A stretch of DNA of 8,729 nt from an uncultured Ventosimonas sp. (lineage in GTDB: Bacteria; Pseudomonadota; Gammaproteobacteria; Pseudomonadales; Pseudomonadaceae): positions 1-8,729 of the forward strand of contig CALYQH010000040.1 in the NCBI GenBank assembly GCA_945283395.1. The letters run 5' to 3'. Below, piece by piece: positions 1-6,686 of this stretch; positions within the stretch are counted from its first letter, which is position 1; every line of letters begins with the position of its first letter. A model generated the notes under the pieces. That model made no database searches. It saw nothing but the letters and a program-made list of their open reading frames with translations, and had not been told where the DNA came from. The translations under genes were made by a program, and so were the position numbers.

Positions 1-87
1 TTAAGTTTTATAGTGCGAGGACTAGTTAGTTAATTATTACTAAAGACTATCATTATTTCTTTTCTTTAACCGATGGAGACTTCTATT

Positions 88-393
88 ATGAAAAAATTGT
101 TAGGTCTGGTGGCTATTAGTGCTTTATTAACTGGTTGTGCAGCTGGTTATTCCCCTGTAGGTGATGCACTAATCACTAATGTAAAAGGCCCTATCTTAGC
201 CACTGATAACGTAGGAACTAGCAAAATGGGTACAGCTTGTGCTCAAAGCATTATTCTTTATGCGCATGGAGATGCTTCCATCGATACTGCTAAAAGAGCA
301 GGAGGTATAAGAAAAGTAGCCTCTGTGGATTATGAATCACATGGCTTTTATCCTTTCTATGGAAAAACCTGTGTTATTGTTAGAGGCGAGTAA
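88..393 (+). CDS. TRL-like family lipoprotein (small, secreted)
   Basis: Predicted outer-membrane or periplasmic lipoprotein of 101 residues, resembling the TRL-like family, whose role is not established. The N-terminus has two lysines, a hydrophobic stretch (about residues 4-14) and a lipobox LTGC with the lipidated cysteine at residue 17. After it come family-like blocks: a V-K-G-P segment, G-T-A-C near the middle, G-D-A-S-I, A-K-R-A-G-G-I and a final Y-G-K-T-C-V-I-V-R-G-E. The two cysteines outside the lipobox could pair in the periplasm (inference). I start it at the ATG at 88, not the in-frame ATG at 73: the GGAG at 75-78 is a well-placed ribosome binding site for 88, and the shorter start puts the lysines at the N-terminus as a signal peptide needs. 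It is followed by its own strong terminator, so it is probably transcribed alone. Family assignment is from memory of the pattern. Confidence 0.88.
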   Translation: MKKLLGLVAISALLTGCAAGYSPVGDALITNVKGPILATDNVGTSKMGTACAQSIILYAHGDASIDTAKRAGGIRKVASVDYESHGFYPFYGKTCVIVRGE

Positions 394-426
394 TAATTAA
401 CTTTATTCACTTTGCCTATTAATAGC

Positions 427-458
427 AAAGGGGCTAAATTTGATTTTAGCCCCTTTTT
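427..458 (+). terminator. Intrinsic terminator of the TRL-like lipoprotein gene
   Basis: A 12-bp perfect stem (427-438 with 445-456) has a GGGGC/GCCCC core, a 6-nt loop, and a U-run overlapping and following the 3' arm (T454-T458). It starts 33 bases after the lipoprotein stop codon. The A-rich 5' side could also let it work weakly on the other strand, but no minus-strand gene ends here. Confidence 0.9.
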
Positions 459-800
459 AATGCCAAAACGCTTAGTGCTTCATTTTGAATTTATTGAAAC
501 TCTTGAGTGTTGATACTTACCTTGAGCAAATAATTAAATAGCTTAGCTAAAGTCATTTAACCTTCTCGCTATTATTATTTAACTTAATTAAGGATTGATG
601 AACCTTAATGGTTAGTTTTTTTTGCTAATAGCTATTTTCTTAATGCCGTTTTCTACCATTAAAGTTTAAATTGTAGTATAAACTAATCAACCTGCTAATT
701 ACAGCGTATAATACTTCTAAATGAAAAGATATGGTAATTAGCATATAAGATAACTTATTGATATTTATATATTAATCACATTTCGCTAACCGAGCTTTAT
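459..800. other. Gene-free AT-rich intergenic region
   Basis: This stretch between the lipoprotein terminator and the transporter pseudogene holds no convincing gene. It contains a weak AT-rich hairpin (587-593 with 603-609) with a run of eight T at 616-623, which might be a poor terminator. It also has a TATAAT hexamer at 707-712 without a recognisable -35 at normal spacing, and a 10-bp inverted repeat described separately. A 21-codon minus-strand frame with a purine-rich leader (556 to 491) is too short to support. Presumably the transporter promoter lies here, but I cannot place it. Confidence 0.6.
693..743. repeat. 10-bp perfect inverted repeat upstream of the MFS pseudogene
   Basis: TGCTAATTAC at 693-702 and its exact reverse complement at 734-743 are separated by 31 bases. 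The inner segment contains a TATAAT hexamer at 707-712. Such a pair around a possible -10 element could be a repressor or activator site for the transporter gene starting at 801, but AT-rich sequence makes chance repeats common and no regulator gene is in view. Confidence 0.4.
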
Positions 801-2023
801 ATGCATCATATTATTAGCTCAACTGCTCCCGAACATAGGCTAGGCGCTTGGTTATCTCTTTTGGGAATTATTTTAGTCGCACTTAATCTTCGAGATGCTA
901 CCGTCACCTTAGCACCCATTTATAACTATATCGAACAAAACTTTGCTATTAACGACAAAGCTATTAGTATAATAGGAATGCTGCCCTCTTTATCTTTTGC
1001 TTTATTTAGTTTATTAGCTCCCCGTTTAACTCGTCTTGTAGGCTTAGAAAAAAGTCTTATTATAGCCATGATAATGACTTCTATAGGTGAACTTTTAAGA
1101 GGATATCTTAGCCAGTCTGCTTGGTCACTTGGTTTATTTTCCTTCATTTCATTAGGAGGAATGGGGTTAGGAAATGTATTATTACCACCAGCTATTAAAC
1201 ATTATTTTCCCAATCATATTGGCTTATTGACTAGCCTATATACTGTTTTAACTGCCCTGAGCGCTTCCATACCCTCTTTAGTCGCTGTCCCCACCACAAC
1301 AACTATGGGTTGGCGCTTTGCCGTAGGTGTTTGGGGCATGTTAGCTTTTATCGCTTTATTACCTTGGTTAGCACTCATTCAACAACATCATATTACTAAT
1401 CATAACATTAATACATCTACTTATAAAGCAAGCCAATGGCCAACAGCTTGGGCACTTGCAATTATGTTTAGCGTAGGAGCTTTATGTTTAGCGTAGGAGC
1501 TTTAAGCATGTATGCCTATGTGGCATGGTTACCTAAAATGTTAGTTTCAATGGTTGGTATTAGTAAAACTCAAGCGGGCATTGTATTAGCTCTTTATAAC
1601 GCGGCAGGAATCCCCCATAGTATTATTATTCCCATGTTACTGCTGAAAACTAAACATCCCATTTATATTATTATATTTGCCAGTTCATGTCTTTGCATTG
1701 GTAGCCTTTGGCTAGGTTATTTTCCTCAGTTTTTTTGGGGTTGGATAATTCTTATTGGTTTAGGGGCTATGTTTATACCCTTAGGGCTTACCCTAATAAA
1801 TCTACGCAGTAATACAGAACAAGGAGCTAACATACTAAGTAGTTTTGTACAAGGGGTAGGCTATCTTATAGCAGCCATTGGTCCCTTCTTAATGGGACAT
1901 CTTTATGCTTGGTCTGGTAATTAACTATATTCTTGCTGGTTTGTTGCTATAGCTGAAATAATAGCTGGTATAGCTGGGGCATTCGCTGTACAAAAAGTCT
2001 ATATTGAAGACAGTAACAATTAA
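801..2023 (+). pseudogene. MFS transporter, CynX/NimT type, disrupted by frameshift and nonsense codon
   Basis: Remnant of an inner-membrane major facilitator, of the group that includes the cyanate transporter CynX and 2-nitroimidazole exporter NimT; its substrate is unknown. Frame one (from ATG 801) holds about the first seven membrane segments, with N-L-R near residue 30, an A-P-R-L-T-R loop after the second segment, G-N-V-L-L-P near residue 125 and a G-W-R-F-A motif near 170. A 20-bp tandem duplication at 1462-1504 shifts the frame and gives TAG at 1494-1496. The other frame resumes with M-F-S-V-G-A-L and carries the C-terminal half to a TAA at 1922-1924. Beyond this, the same frame stays open and hydrophobic (F-V-A-I-A-E-I-I-A-G-I-A-G-A-F-A) up to TAA at 2021-2023, looking like the twelfth segment. 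Removing one repeat copy and reading through the stop gives 400 codons, normal for the family. The leader has only a weak ribosome binding site. Confidence 0.88.
1462..1504 (+). repeat. 20-bp tandem duplication causing the transporter frameshift
   Basis: The sequence matches itself with period 20 over 1462-1504, about 2.15 copies; bases 1462-1484 equal 1482-1504 exactly, and the match ends at both sides. Because 20 is not a multiple of three, the second copy shifts the frame and puts a TAG inside the repeated unit in frame. Both frames encode the same M-F-S-V-G-A-L residues at the repeat, which is what a recent duplication within the gene would produce. Confidence 0.95.
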
Positions 2024-2049
2024 ATTGTTATCTAACAGCCATTGTTTGA

Positions 2050-2310
2050 TCCGTTAATGAGTTACCAGTACAGGAGGTACTAATTGTATTATCACAACAT
2101 GTTGCTCGTCACCCTGACTATAACCACACCTCCTTAGGCCAAGAACAGCATCCTCTTTTAGTAAGGGGCAGAGCTGAAAAAGGTAGGGAACTATCGGTTG
2201 AGGAAACAGCCATAGTTACTAATAATTTTTCTAAAGAACTATTTATAACCTGCTGTTGCCTATGCTTCGCAGCCAGCAGCTTTATTGATAATCAGATAAA
2301 GCATGACTAG
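2050..2310 (+). pseudogene. Start-less open frame, probable remnant of a small unidentified gene
   Basis: An 86-codon frame is open between TGA at 2047-2049 and TAG at 2308-2310 with no ATG, GTG or TTG in frame at its beginning. I do not recognise the product. The composition is protein-like: E-L-P-V-Q-E-V-L, then Q-H-V-A-R-H-P-D-Y, L-L-V-R-G-R-A-E-K-G-R-E-L and E-E-T-A-I-V, then a run of three cysteines. A perfect AGGAGG at 2072-2077 lies 5 bases before an in-frame ATT at 2083, so either ATT is a rare start or an ATG has mutated. Moving to the next frame near 2245 replaces the cysteine run with N-L-L-L-P-M-L-R-S-Q-Q-L-Y and a stop at 2286-2288, which looks more natural, so a 1-nt loss is possible. 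It lies 26 bases after the end of the transporter pseudogene on the same strand. It could also be non-coding. Confidence 0.4.
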
Positions 2311-2350
2311 TGCAATAATTATTATTTTCGTTATTAGCTCTTTAATAACA

Positions 2351-2383
2351 ACCTCTAGCCTATTACAAAGCTAAACTAGAGGT
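2351..2383 (-). terminator. Possible terminator of the aminotransferase gene
   Basis: An 8-bp perfect inverted repeat (2351-2358 with 2376-2383, CTAGAGGT type) has a 17-base loop and begins 8 bases after the aminotransferase stop codon. On the minus strand it is followed by an AT-rich stretch with scattered rather than continuous T, so it would be a weak intrinsic terminator. The position is its best support. Confidence 0.4.
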
Positions 2384-2390
2384 GGTGGTC

Positions 2391-3581
2391 TTAAATCACT
2401 TTACTTATAGCATCTGTAACTAGTTTGATATTGTTATTATTAAGGGCAGCTACACAAATACGACCTGTTGCTACTGCATAAATACCAAATTCAGTACGTA
2501 ATTTATCTACCTGAGCTGAGGTTAACCCTGAGTAAGAGAACATGCCACATTGCTTTTCAATGAAAGAAAAATCTTGCTTGGTAGCTGAAAGCTGTTCAAC
2601 CATAAGCTTACGCATATTTTTAATACGCTCTCTCATTTGCTTTAATTCATTTTCCCACATCTGATAAAGTTCAGGATTATTAAGTACTTTGCAAACCAGC
2701 ATAGCTCCATAAGTAGGAGGATTGGAGTAATTAGTACGGATAACTCTTTTTAGTTGAGAAAGGACCTTATTTGCTTCTTCAGCAGAGTCTGTCACTATAG
2801 ATAAAGCACCAACTCTTTCACCATACAAAGAAAAAGATTTAGAAAAAGAACTTGCAACTAAAAAATTTAATCCAGACTCAGCAAATAAGCGTACGGCAAA
2901 AGCATCTTCCTCTATACCTTGGCCAAAACCCTGATAAGCTATATCTATAAAAGGAATCAATTGCCTTTCTTTAACTATTGTTAACACATCTTGCCAGTCA
3001 TGTTTAGTTAAATCTACTCCGGTAGGATTATGGCAGCAACCATGTAAAATCACTAAAGTTTTGGCAGGTAGTGCTTTTAGATCTGCTAATAATCCAGCTT
3101 TATTTAATCCATGACTAGCTGCATCATAATAATTGTAATCATGAACTTTATAGCCCGCTGTAGAAAATAATGCCTTATGATTTTCCCAACTGGGATTACT
3201 AATAGCTACTTCAGTTCCTTTTAAATGATCTCTCACAAAATCAGCACCAAGCTTAAGTGCTCCTGTACCACCTAATGCTTGTACGGTCACTAGGCGTTGC
3301 TCTTTAATTAAAGGTGAATTAGCACCAAACAGTAATTTTTGTACAGCATGATTATAAGCAGTTATGCCATCTATCGGAAGGTAACTATGAGGAGCTGCTG
3401 CTGCTACAAATTCAGCTTCCGCTTTTTGAACAGCTTTAAGTAACGGAATATGGCCTTGTTCATCATAATAGACTCCTACTCCCAAATTTATCTTATTAGG
3501 ACGATTGTCAGTTTGATAAGCTTCATTTAAACCTAAAATAGGATCACGGCGAGCAAGCTCAATTTTAGCAAATAATTTCAT
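2391..3581 (-). CDS. Aromatic/aspartate aminotransferase (class I PLP enzyme)
   Basis: Cytoplasmic pyridoxal-phosphate aminotransferase, 396 residues, the usual length of the AspC/TyrB/PhhC group. It moves the amino group between an aromatic or dicarboxylic amino acid and 2-oxoglutarate or oxaloacetate, in tyrosine, phenylalanine or aspartate metabolism. The N-terminus has R-D-P-I-L-G-L and N-L-G-V-G-V-Y-Y. Visible active-site residues are Trp132 (N-P-S-W), Asn185 in H-N-P-T-G, Asp213 and Tyr216 (D-I-A-Y-Q-G-F-G), the PLP lysine Lys248 in S-S-F-S-K-S-F, Arg256 in Y-G-E-R-V-G, and Arg374 (T-G-R-I) for the substrate carboxylate. The frame is intact from ATG 3581, which has a weak purine-rich leader (AGAG). 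It is closest to the Pseudomonas PA3139 type that sits divergently from uvrB; here a broken SDR gene lies between them. Precise substrate preference (aromatic versus aspartate) cannot be read from the sequence, so no symbol is given. Confidence 0.95.
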   Translation of the reverse strand: MKLFAKIELARRDPILGLNEAYQTDNRPNKINLGVGVYYDEQGHIPLLKAVQKAEAEFVAAAAPHSYLPIDGITAYNHAVQKLLFGANSPLIKEQRLVTVQALGGTGALKLGADFVRDHLKGTEVAISNPSWENHKALFSTAGYKVHDYNYYDAASHGLNKAGLLADLKALPAKTLVILHGCCHNPTGVDLTKHDWQDVLTIVKERQLIPFIDIAYQGFGQGIEEDAFAVRLFAESGLNFLVASSFSKSFSLYGERVGALSIVTDSAEEANKVLSQLKRVIRTNYSNPPTYGAMLVCKVLNNPELYQMWENELKQMRERIKNMRKLMVEQLSATKQDFSFIEKQCGMFSYSGLTSAQVDKLRTEFGIYAVATGRICVAALNNNNIKLVTDAISKVI

Positions 3582-3613
3582 TTTTTATACTCTACGGAAA
3601 AAAGTAACCAGTT

Positions 3614-3619
3614 ATTATA
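3614..3619 (-). promoter_or_regulatory. Possible -10 element of the aminotransferase gene
   Basis: A perfect TATAAT on the minus strand ends 32 bases before the ATG at 3581, which would give a short leader of about 25 bases. A clear TTGACA-like -35 is not seen at 16-18 bp upstream, so this is a position-based suggestion only. Confidence 0.35.
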
Positions 3620-3779
3620 ACGCTTTATAAGCAACTACTAGACAGGCAAAGTAATAACAGCATTAGAAACCATTTTGAAGTAAAATAGTCAACTCACATT
3701 AGTTAACTGCCTACAGTATGGGGCTAATGATAGTATAAGTGGCTACTTTCTTCTATTAGTTTAAGCGAGGTTTGTTAAA

Positions 3780-4513
3780 TTGAACGATTTCCAAGGAAAA
3801 ATAGCTATAGTCACAGGAGCTACCACTGGTGTAGGCGAAGGGATTAGCTTAGAACTTTTTAACCGTGGAGCAACCGTAGTCATAACTGCTAGAAATAAAG
3901 ATGACGTAATAGCCAAAGCTAATCAAATAGATCCCTCAGGGCGACGTGTTATTCCATTTCAAACTGATATCAAAGATCATTTAGCAGTTAAAGCACTGAT
4001 AGATACTTGCATGCAACGCTTAGGGGCTATTCATTACCTAGTAAATAATGCAGGAATTACAGGACCTCACGGCATTTCTATATGCGATTACGCTATAGAT
4101 GATTGGTATGATGTGATTAATACCGAGGTTTAAAATACGGCATTCCGGCTATTATTAAAAGTGGCGGTGGTTCTATTGTTAATTTATCAGCCGTTAATGG
4201 TATAGTAGGAATAGCAGGAATAGCCCCCTATACAACTGCTAAACATGGTGTCATAGGGCTTACTCAAGCAGCAGCCTTAGAGTTTGCTGAACAAGGGGTA
4301 CGTATTAATGCGGTGTGCCCTGGCTACTTTGCAACCCCGAAAATACAGGAGTTACCTATAGAAACTCAAACCTTTATGGCTAATACCCATCCTATGAAAA
4401 GAATGGCAACTCGTGAAGAAGTCGCTAAAACAGTAGCCTTCTTACTATCAGATGATAGTTCGTTTACCACAGGAGCTTTCTACCCTATAGATGGTGGCTA
4501 TACTGCTCAATAA
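3780..4513 (+). pseudogene. Short-chain dehydrogenase/reductase (SDR), disrupted by an internal deletion
   Basis: Remnant of a classical NAD(P)-dependent SDR; the substrate is unknown. Frame one (TTG 3780, AGCGAGG about 9 bases upstream) carries the nucleotide-binding T-G-A-T-T-G-V-G (residues 12-19) and N-N-A-G (89-92), and stops at 4131-4133 after V-I-N-T-E-V. From 4127 the next frame reads G-L-K-Y-G-I-P-A-I-I-K, then S-I-V-N-L-S-A-V-N-G with the catalytic serine, Y-T-T-A-K with the catalytic Tyr and Lys, V-C-P-G-Y-F-A-T-P, and a normal C-terminus ending D-G-G-Y-T-A-Q at TAA 4511-4513. SDRs normally have about N-T-[ND]-L-x-G-V-F-x-G here, so roughly six residues are missing. A loss of about 19 bases (length 1 mod 3) explains both the gap and the shift, and restores about 250 residues. 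Neither fragment alone could be active: one has the cofactor site, the other the catalytic residues. The start may also be a decayed ATG. Confidence 0.9.
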
Positions 4514-4594
4514 ACGTTTTAACTAAATAATAGAGTAGAAAAAGAGTCGAACAGTCCCCATATTAAAAAAGTATTTATTTCTATAGGTCAGCCC

Positions 4595-6613
4595 ATGACA
4601 AAGTTTTTATTAAAAACTAACTATCAACCTGCTGGAGATCAACCTACAGCTATTGCTGAAATGGTGAAGGGTGTTGAGGCTGGGTTATCTCATCAAACAT
4701 TATTAGGTGTCACTGGTTCTGGTAAAACTTTCAGTATTGCTAACGTAATCGCCAAATTACAACGACCTGCGATGATTATTGCTCCTAATAAGACATTAGC
4801 AGCTCAACTTTATGGCGAGTTTAAGAGTTTCTTTCCCCATAATGCCGTTGAGTATTTTGTTTCTTATTATGATTATTATCAACCAGAAGCCTATGTACCT
4901 GCCTCTGATACTTACATAGAAAAAGACTCCTCTATTAACGACCATATAGAGCAAATGCGTTTATCTGCAACCAAAGCCTTACTTGAAAGACCTGATGCAA
5001 TTATTGTGGCCTCTGTTTCCTCCATTTATGGTTTAGGTGATCCTACCTCTTATCTACGCATGGTACTGCATGTTGATAGAGGGGATAAATTAAATCAACG
5101 CACACTATTACAAAGATTAGCTGATTTACAATATACTCGTAACGACTTTGATTTTGCTCGTGCCACTTTTAGGGTGAGAGGCGATGTGATAGATATTTAT
5201 CCTGCTGAATCAGATCTTGAAGCTATTCGTATAGAGTTATTTGATGATGAAGTGGAAAATATTTCTGCATTTGATCCTTTAACGGGTGAAATATTACATA
5301 AATTACCCCGCTTTACTTTTTATCCTAAGACTCATTATGCTACGCCTAGAGAAGTTTTAATTAAAGCTGTTGAAGAAATAAAAGAAGAGCTTAAAGAACG
5401 TTTAATATACCTAAAAGCTAATAATAAACTAGTAGAAGCGCAACGCCTTGAACAGCGTACTAAATTTGACCTAGAAATGATGCTAGAGTTAAGTTACTGC
5501 AATGGTATTGAGAACTATTCTCGATACTTATCAGGCCGTGCGACAGGAGAACCACCTCCAACTCTTTACGACTATCTACCTGATAATGCCCTACTTATCA
5601 TAGATGAATCGCATGTTACAGTACCGCAAATAGGAGCTATGTATAAAGGTGATAGGTCTAGAAAAGAAACGCTGGTTAATTATGGCTTTCGTTTACCTTC
5701 TGCTTTAGATAATAGACCTCTTAGATTTGAGGAATGGGAAGCTATTAGCCCTCAAACTATTTTTGTCTCAGCAACTCCTAGTACTTATGAAGCAGAGCAT
5801 GCTGGACAAATAGTTGAACAGGTTGTACGCCCTACTGGACTTGTTGACCCTGAAATAGAGATACGCCCTGCTACTACTCAAGTGGATGATTTACTATCAG
5901 AGATTAGAAAAACAGTTGCTCAACAAGAAAGGGTATTGGTTACTACCTTAACCAAACGTATGGCAGAAGATTTAACTGATTATCTGGCCGAACATGATGT
6001 TAAGGTTCGTTATCTACATTCTGATATAGATACCGTGGAACGGGTTGAGATTATTCGTGATTTGCGTATGGGAATCTTCGATGTGTTAGTAGGCATTAAT
6101 TTACTAAGAGAAGGATTAGATATGCCAGAAGTATCCTTAGTAGCAGTGCTTGATGCAGATAAAGAAGGTTTCTTACGCTCTGAGCGCTCTCTTATCCAAA
6201 CTATTGGCCGTGCAGCTCGGAATTTACATGGGAAAGCTATTATATATGCTGATACGGTAACTGGCTCTATGCAAAAAGCCATAAATGAGACCGAACGACG
6301 TAGAAGAAAACAAATAGCTTTCAATGAACAACATGCCATTACGCCAAAAAGTGTTAGAAGAGATATTAATGACATTATGGAGGGGGCAAATATCCCTGGA
6401 GCTAAAGGAGGCAAAAGGCGTAGCCTTGCTAAAGTAGCCGAAGAAAGCAGTAAATACCAAGCTGAGCTACGCACTCCAGCAGATTACAACAAGCGTATTA
6501 AACAACTTGAGGAACAAATGTATAAATTAGCCAAAGACTTAGAATTTGAAGCAGCAGCGCAGTTGAGAGATCAAATTAAACAGTTAAGAGAAGCCTCTTT
6601 AATAATTAATTAA
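4595..6613 (+). CDS. uvrB: Excinuclease ABC subunit B (UvrB)
   Basis: UvrB of nucleotide excision repair. It is loaded by UvrA, verifies the lesion by threading DNA past a beta-hairpin, and recruits UvrC for incision. It has 672 residues, normal length and intact. Motifs in order: Walker A G-V-T-G-S-G-K-T (38-45, Lys44), the aromatic beta-hairpin [12 protein letters not shown] (91-102), helicase motif II D-E-S-H (337-340), motif III-like V-S-A-T-P (391-395), [10 protein letters not shown] (502-511), motif [11 protein letters not shown] (535-543), and a C-terminal UVR domain (about 632-667) that binds UvrC. The ATG at 4595 has AGGT at 4585-4588 as a modest ribosome binding site. The 81 bases upstream show no obvious LexA-type CTG-N10-CAG box, so SOS control is not evident. 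The N-terminus aligns with the usual family start. Confidence 0.98.
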   Translation: MTKFLLKTNYQPAGDQPTAIAEMVKGVEAGLSHQTLLGVTGSGKTFSIANVIAKLQRPAMIIAPNKTLAAQLYGEFKSFFPHNAVEYFVSYYDYYQPEAYVPASDTYIEKDSSINDHIEQMRLSATKALLERPDAIIVASVSSIYGLGDPTSYLRMVLHVDRGDKLNQRTLLQRLADLQYTRNDFDFARATFRVRGDVIDIYPAESDLEAIRIELFDDEVENISAFDPLTGEILHKLPRFTFYPKTHYATPREVLIKAVEEIKEELKERLIYLKANNKLVEAQRLEQRTKFDLEMMLELSYCNGIENYSRYLSGRATGEPPPTLYDYLPDNALLIIDESHVTVPQIGAMYKGDRSRKETLVNYGFRLPSALDNRPLRFEEWEAISPQTIFVSATPSTYEAEHAGQIVEQVVRPTGLVDPEIEIRPATTQVDDLLSEIRKTVAQQERVLVTTLTKRMAEDLTDYLAEHDVKVRYLHSDIDTVERVEIIRDLRMGIFDVLVGINLLREGLDMPEVSLVAVLDADKEGFLRSERSLIQTIGRAARNLHGKAIIYADTVTGSMQKAINETERRRRKQIAFNEQHAITPKSVRRDINDIMEGANIPGAKGGKRRSLAKVAEESSKYQAELRTPADYNKRIKQLEEQMYKLAKDLEFEAAAQLRDQIKQLREASLIIN

Positions 6614-6625
6614 TTTATCTAAATA

Positions 6626-6650
6626 AAGTCCCTGCTTTTAACAGGGACTT
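6626..6650. terminator. Hairpin between convergent uvrB and GMC oxidoreductase genes
   Basis: A 9-bp perfect stem (6626-6634 with 6642-6650, AAGTCCCTG type) with a 7-base loop sits 12 bases after the uvrB stop and 36 bases from the stop of the convergent oxidoreductase gene. Neither side has a long T-run; the minus strand continues with TATTTAG, slightly more T-rich. Its place between two converging genes supports a shared bidirectional terminator. Confidence 0.7.
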
Positions 6651-6686
6651 ACTAAATAATGCCAAGCTAGAACTAGCTATTGACTA

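Noticed and set aside
73..87. In-frame ATG at 73 as the start of the lipoprotein gene
   Set aside because: It overlaps the GGAG that serves the ATG at 88 and adds five residues including Glu before the lysines, which spoils a typical lipoprotein signal peptide.
491..556. 21-codon minus-strand frame with a GAGAAGG-like leader
   Set aside because: Too short and AT-rich; no family recognised and no conservation evidence. It could be chance.
587..623. AT-rich hairpin followed by T8 as a terminator
   Set aside because: The 7-bp stem is mostly A-T, the T-run begins 6 bases after the stem, and no gene ends just upstream; too weak to list.
926..1147. Minus-strand frame of 73 codons inside the transporter
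   Set aside because: It lies opposite a clear MFS coding region and has no recognisable protein features.
4514..4594. LexA (SOS) box upstream of uvrB
   Set aside because: No CTG-N10-CAG or close variant found by reading the interval.
6010..6474. Minus-strand frames of 154 and 78 codons opposite the end of uvrB
   Set aside because: They are antisense to conserved uvrB motifs, have no ribosome binding context and show low-complexity Ser/Leu composition typical of shadow frames.
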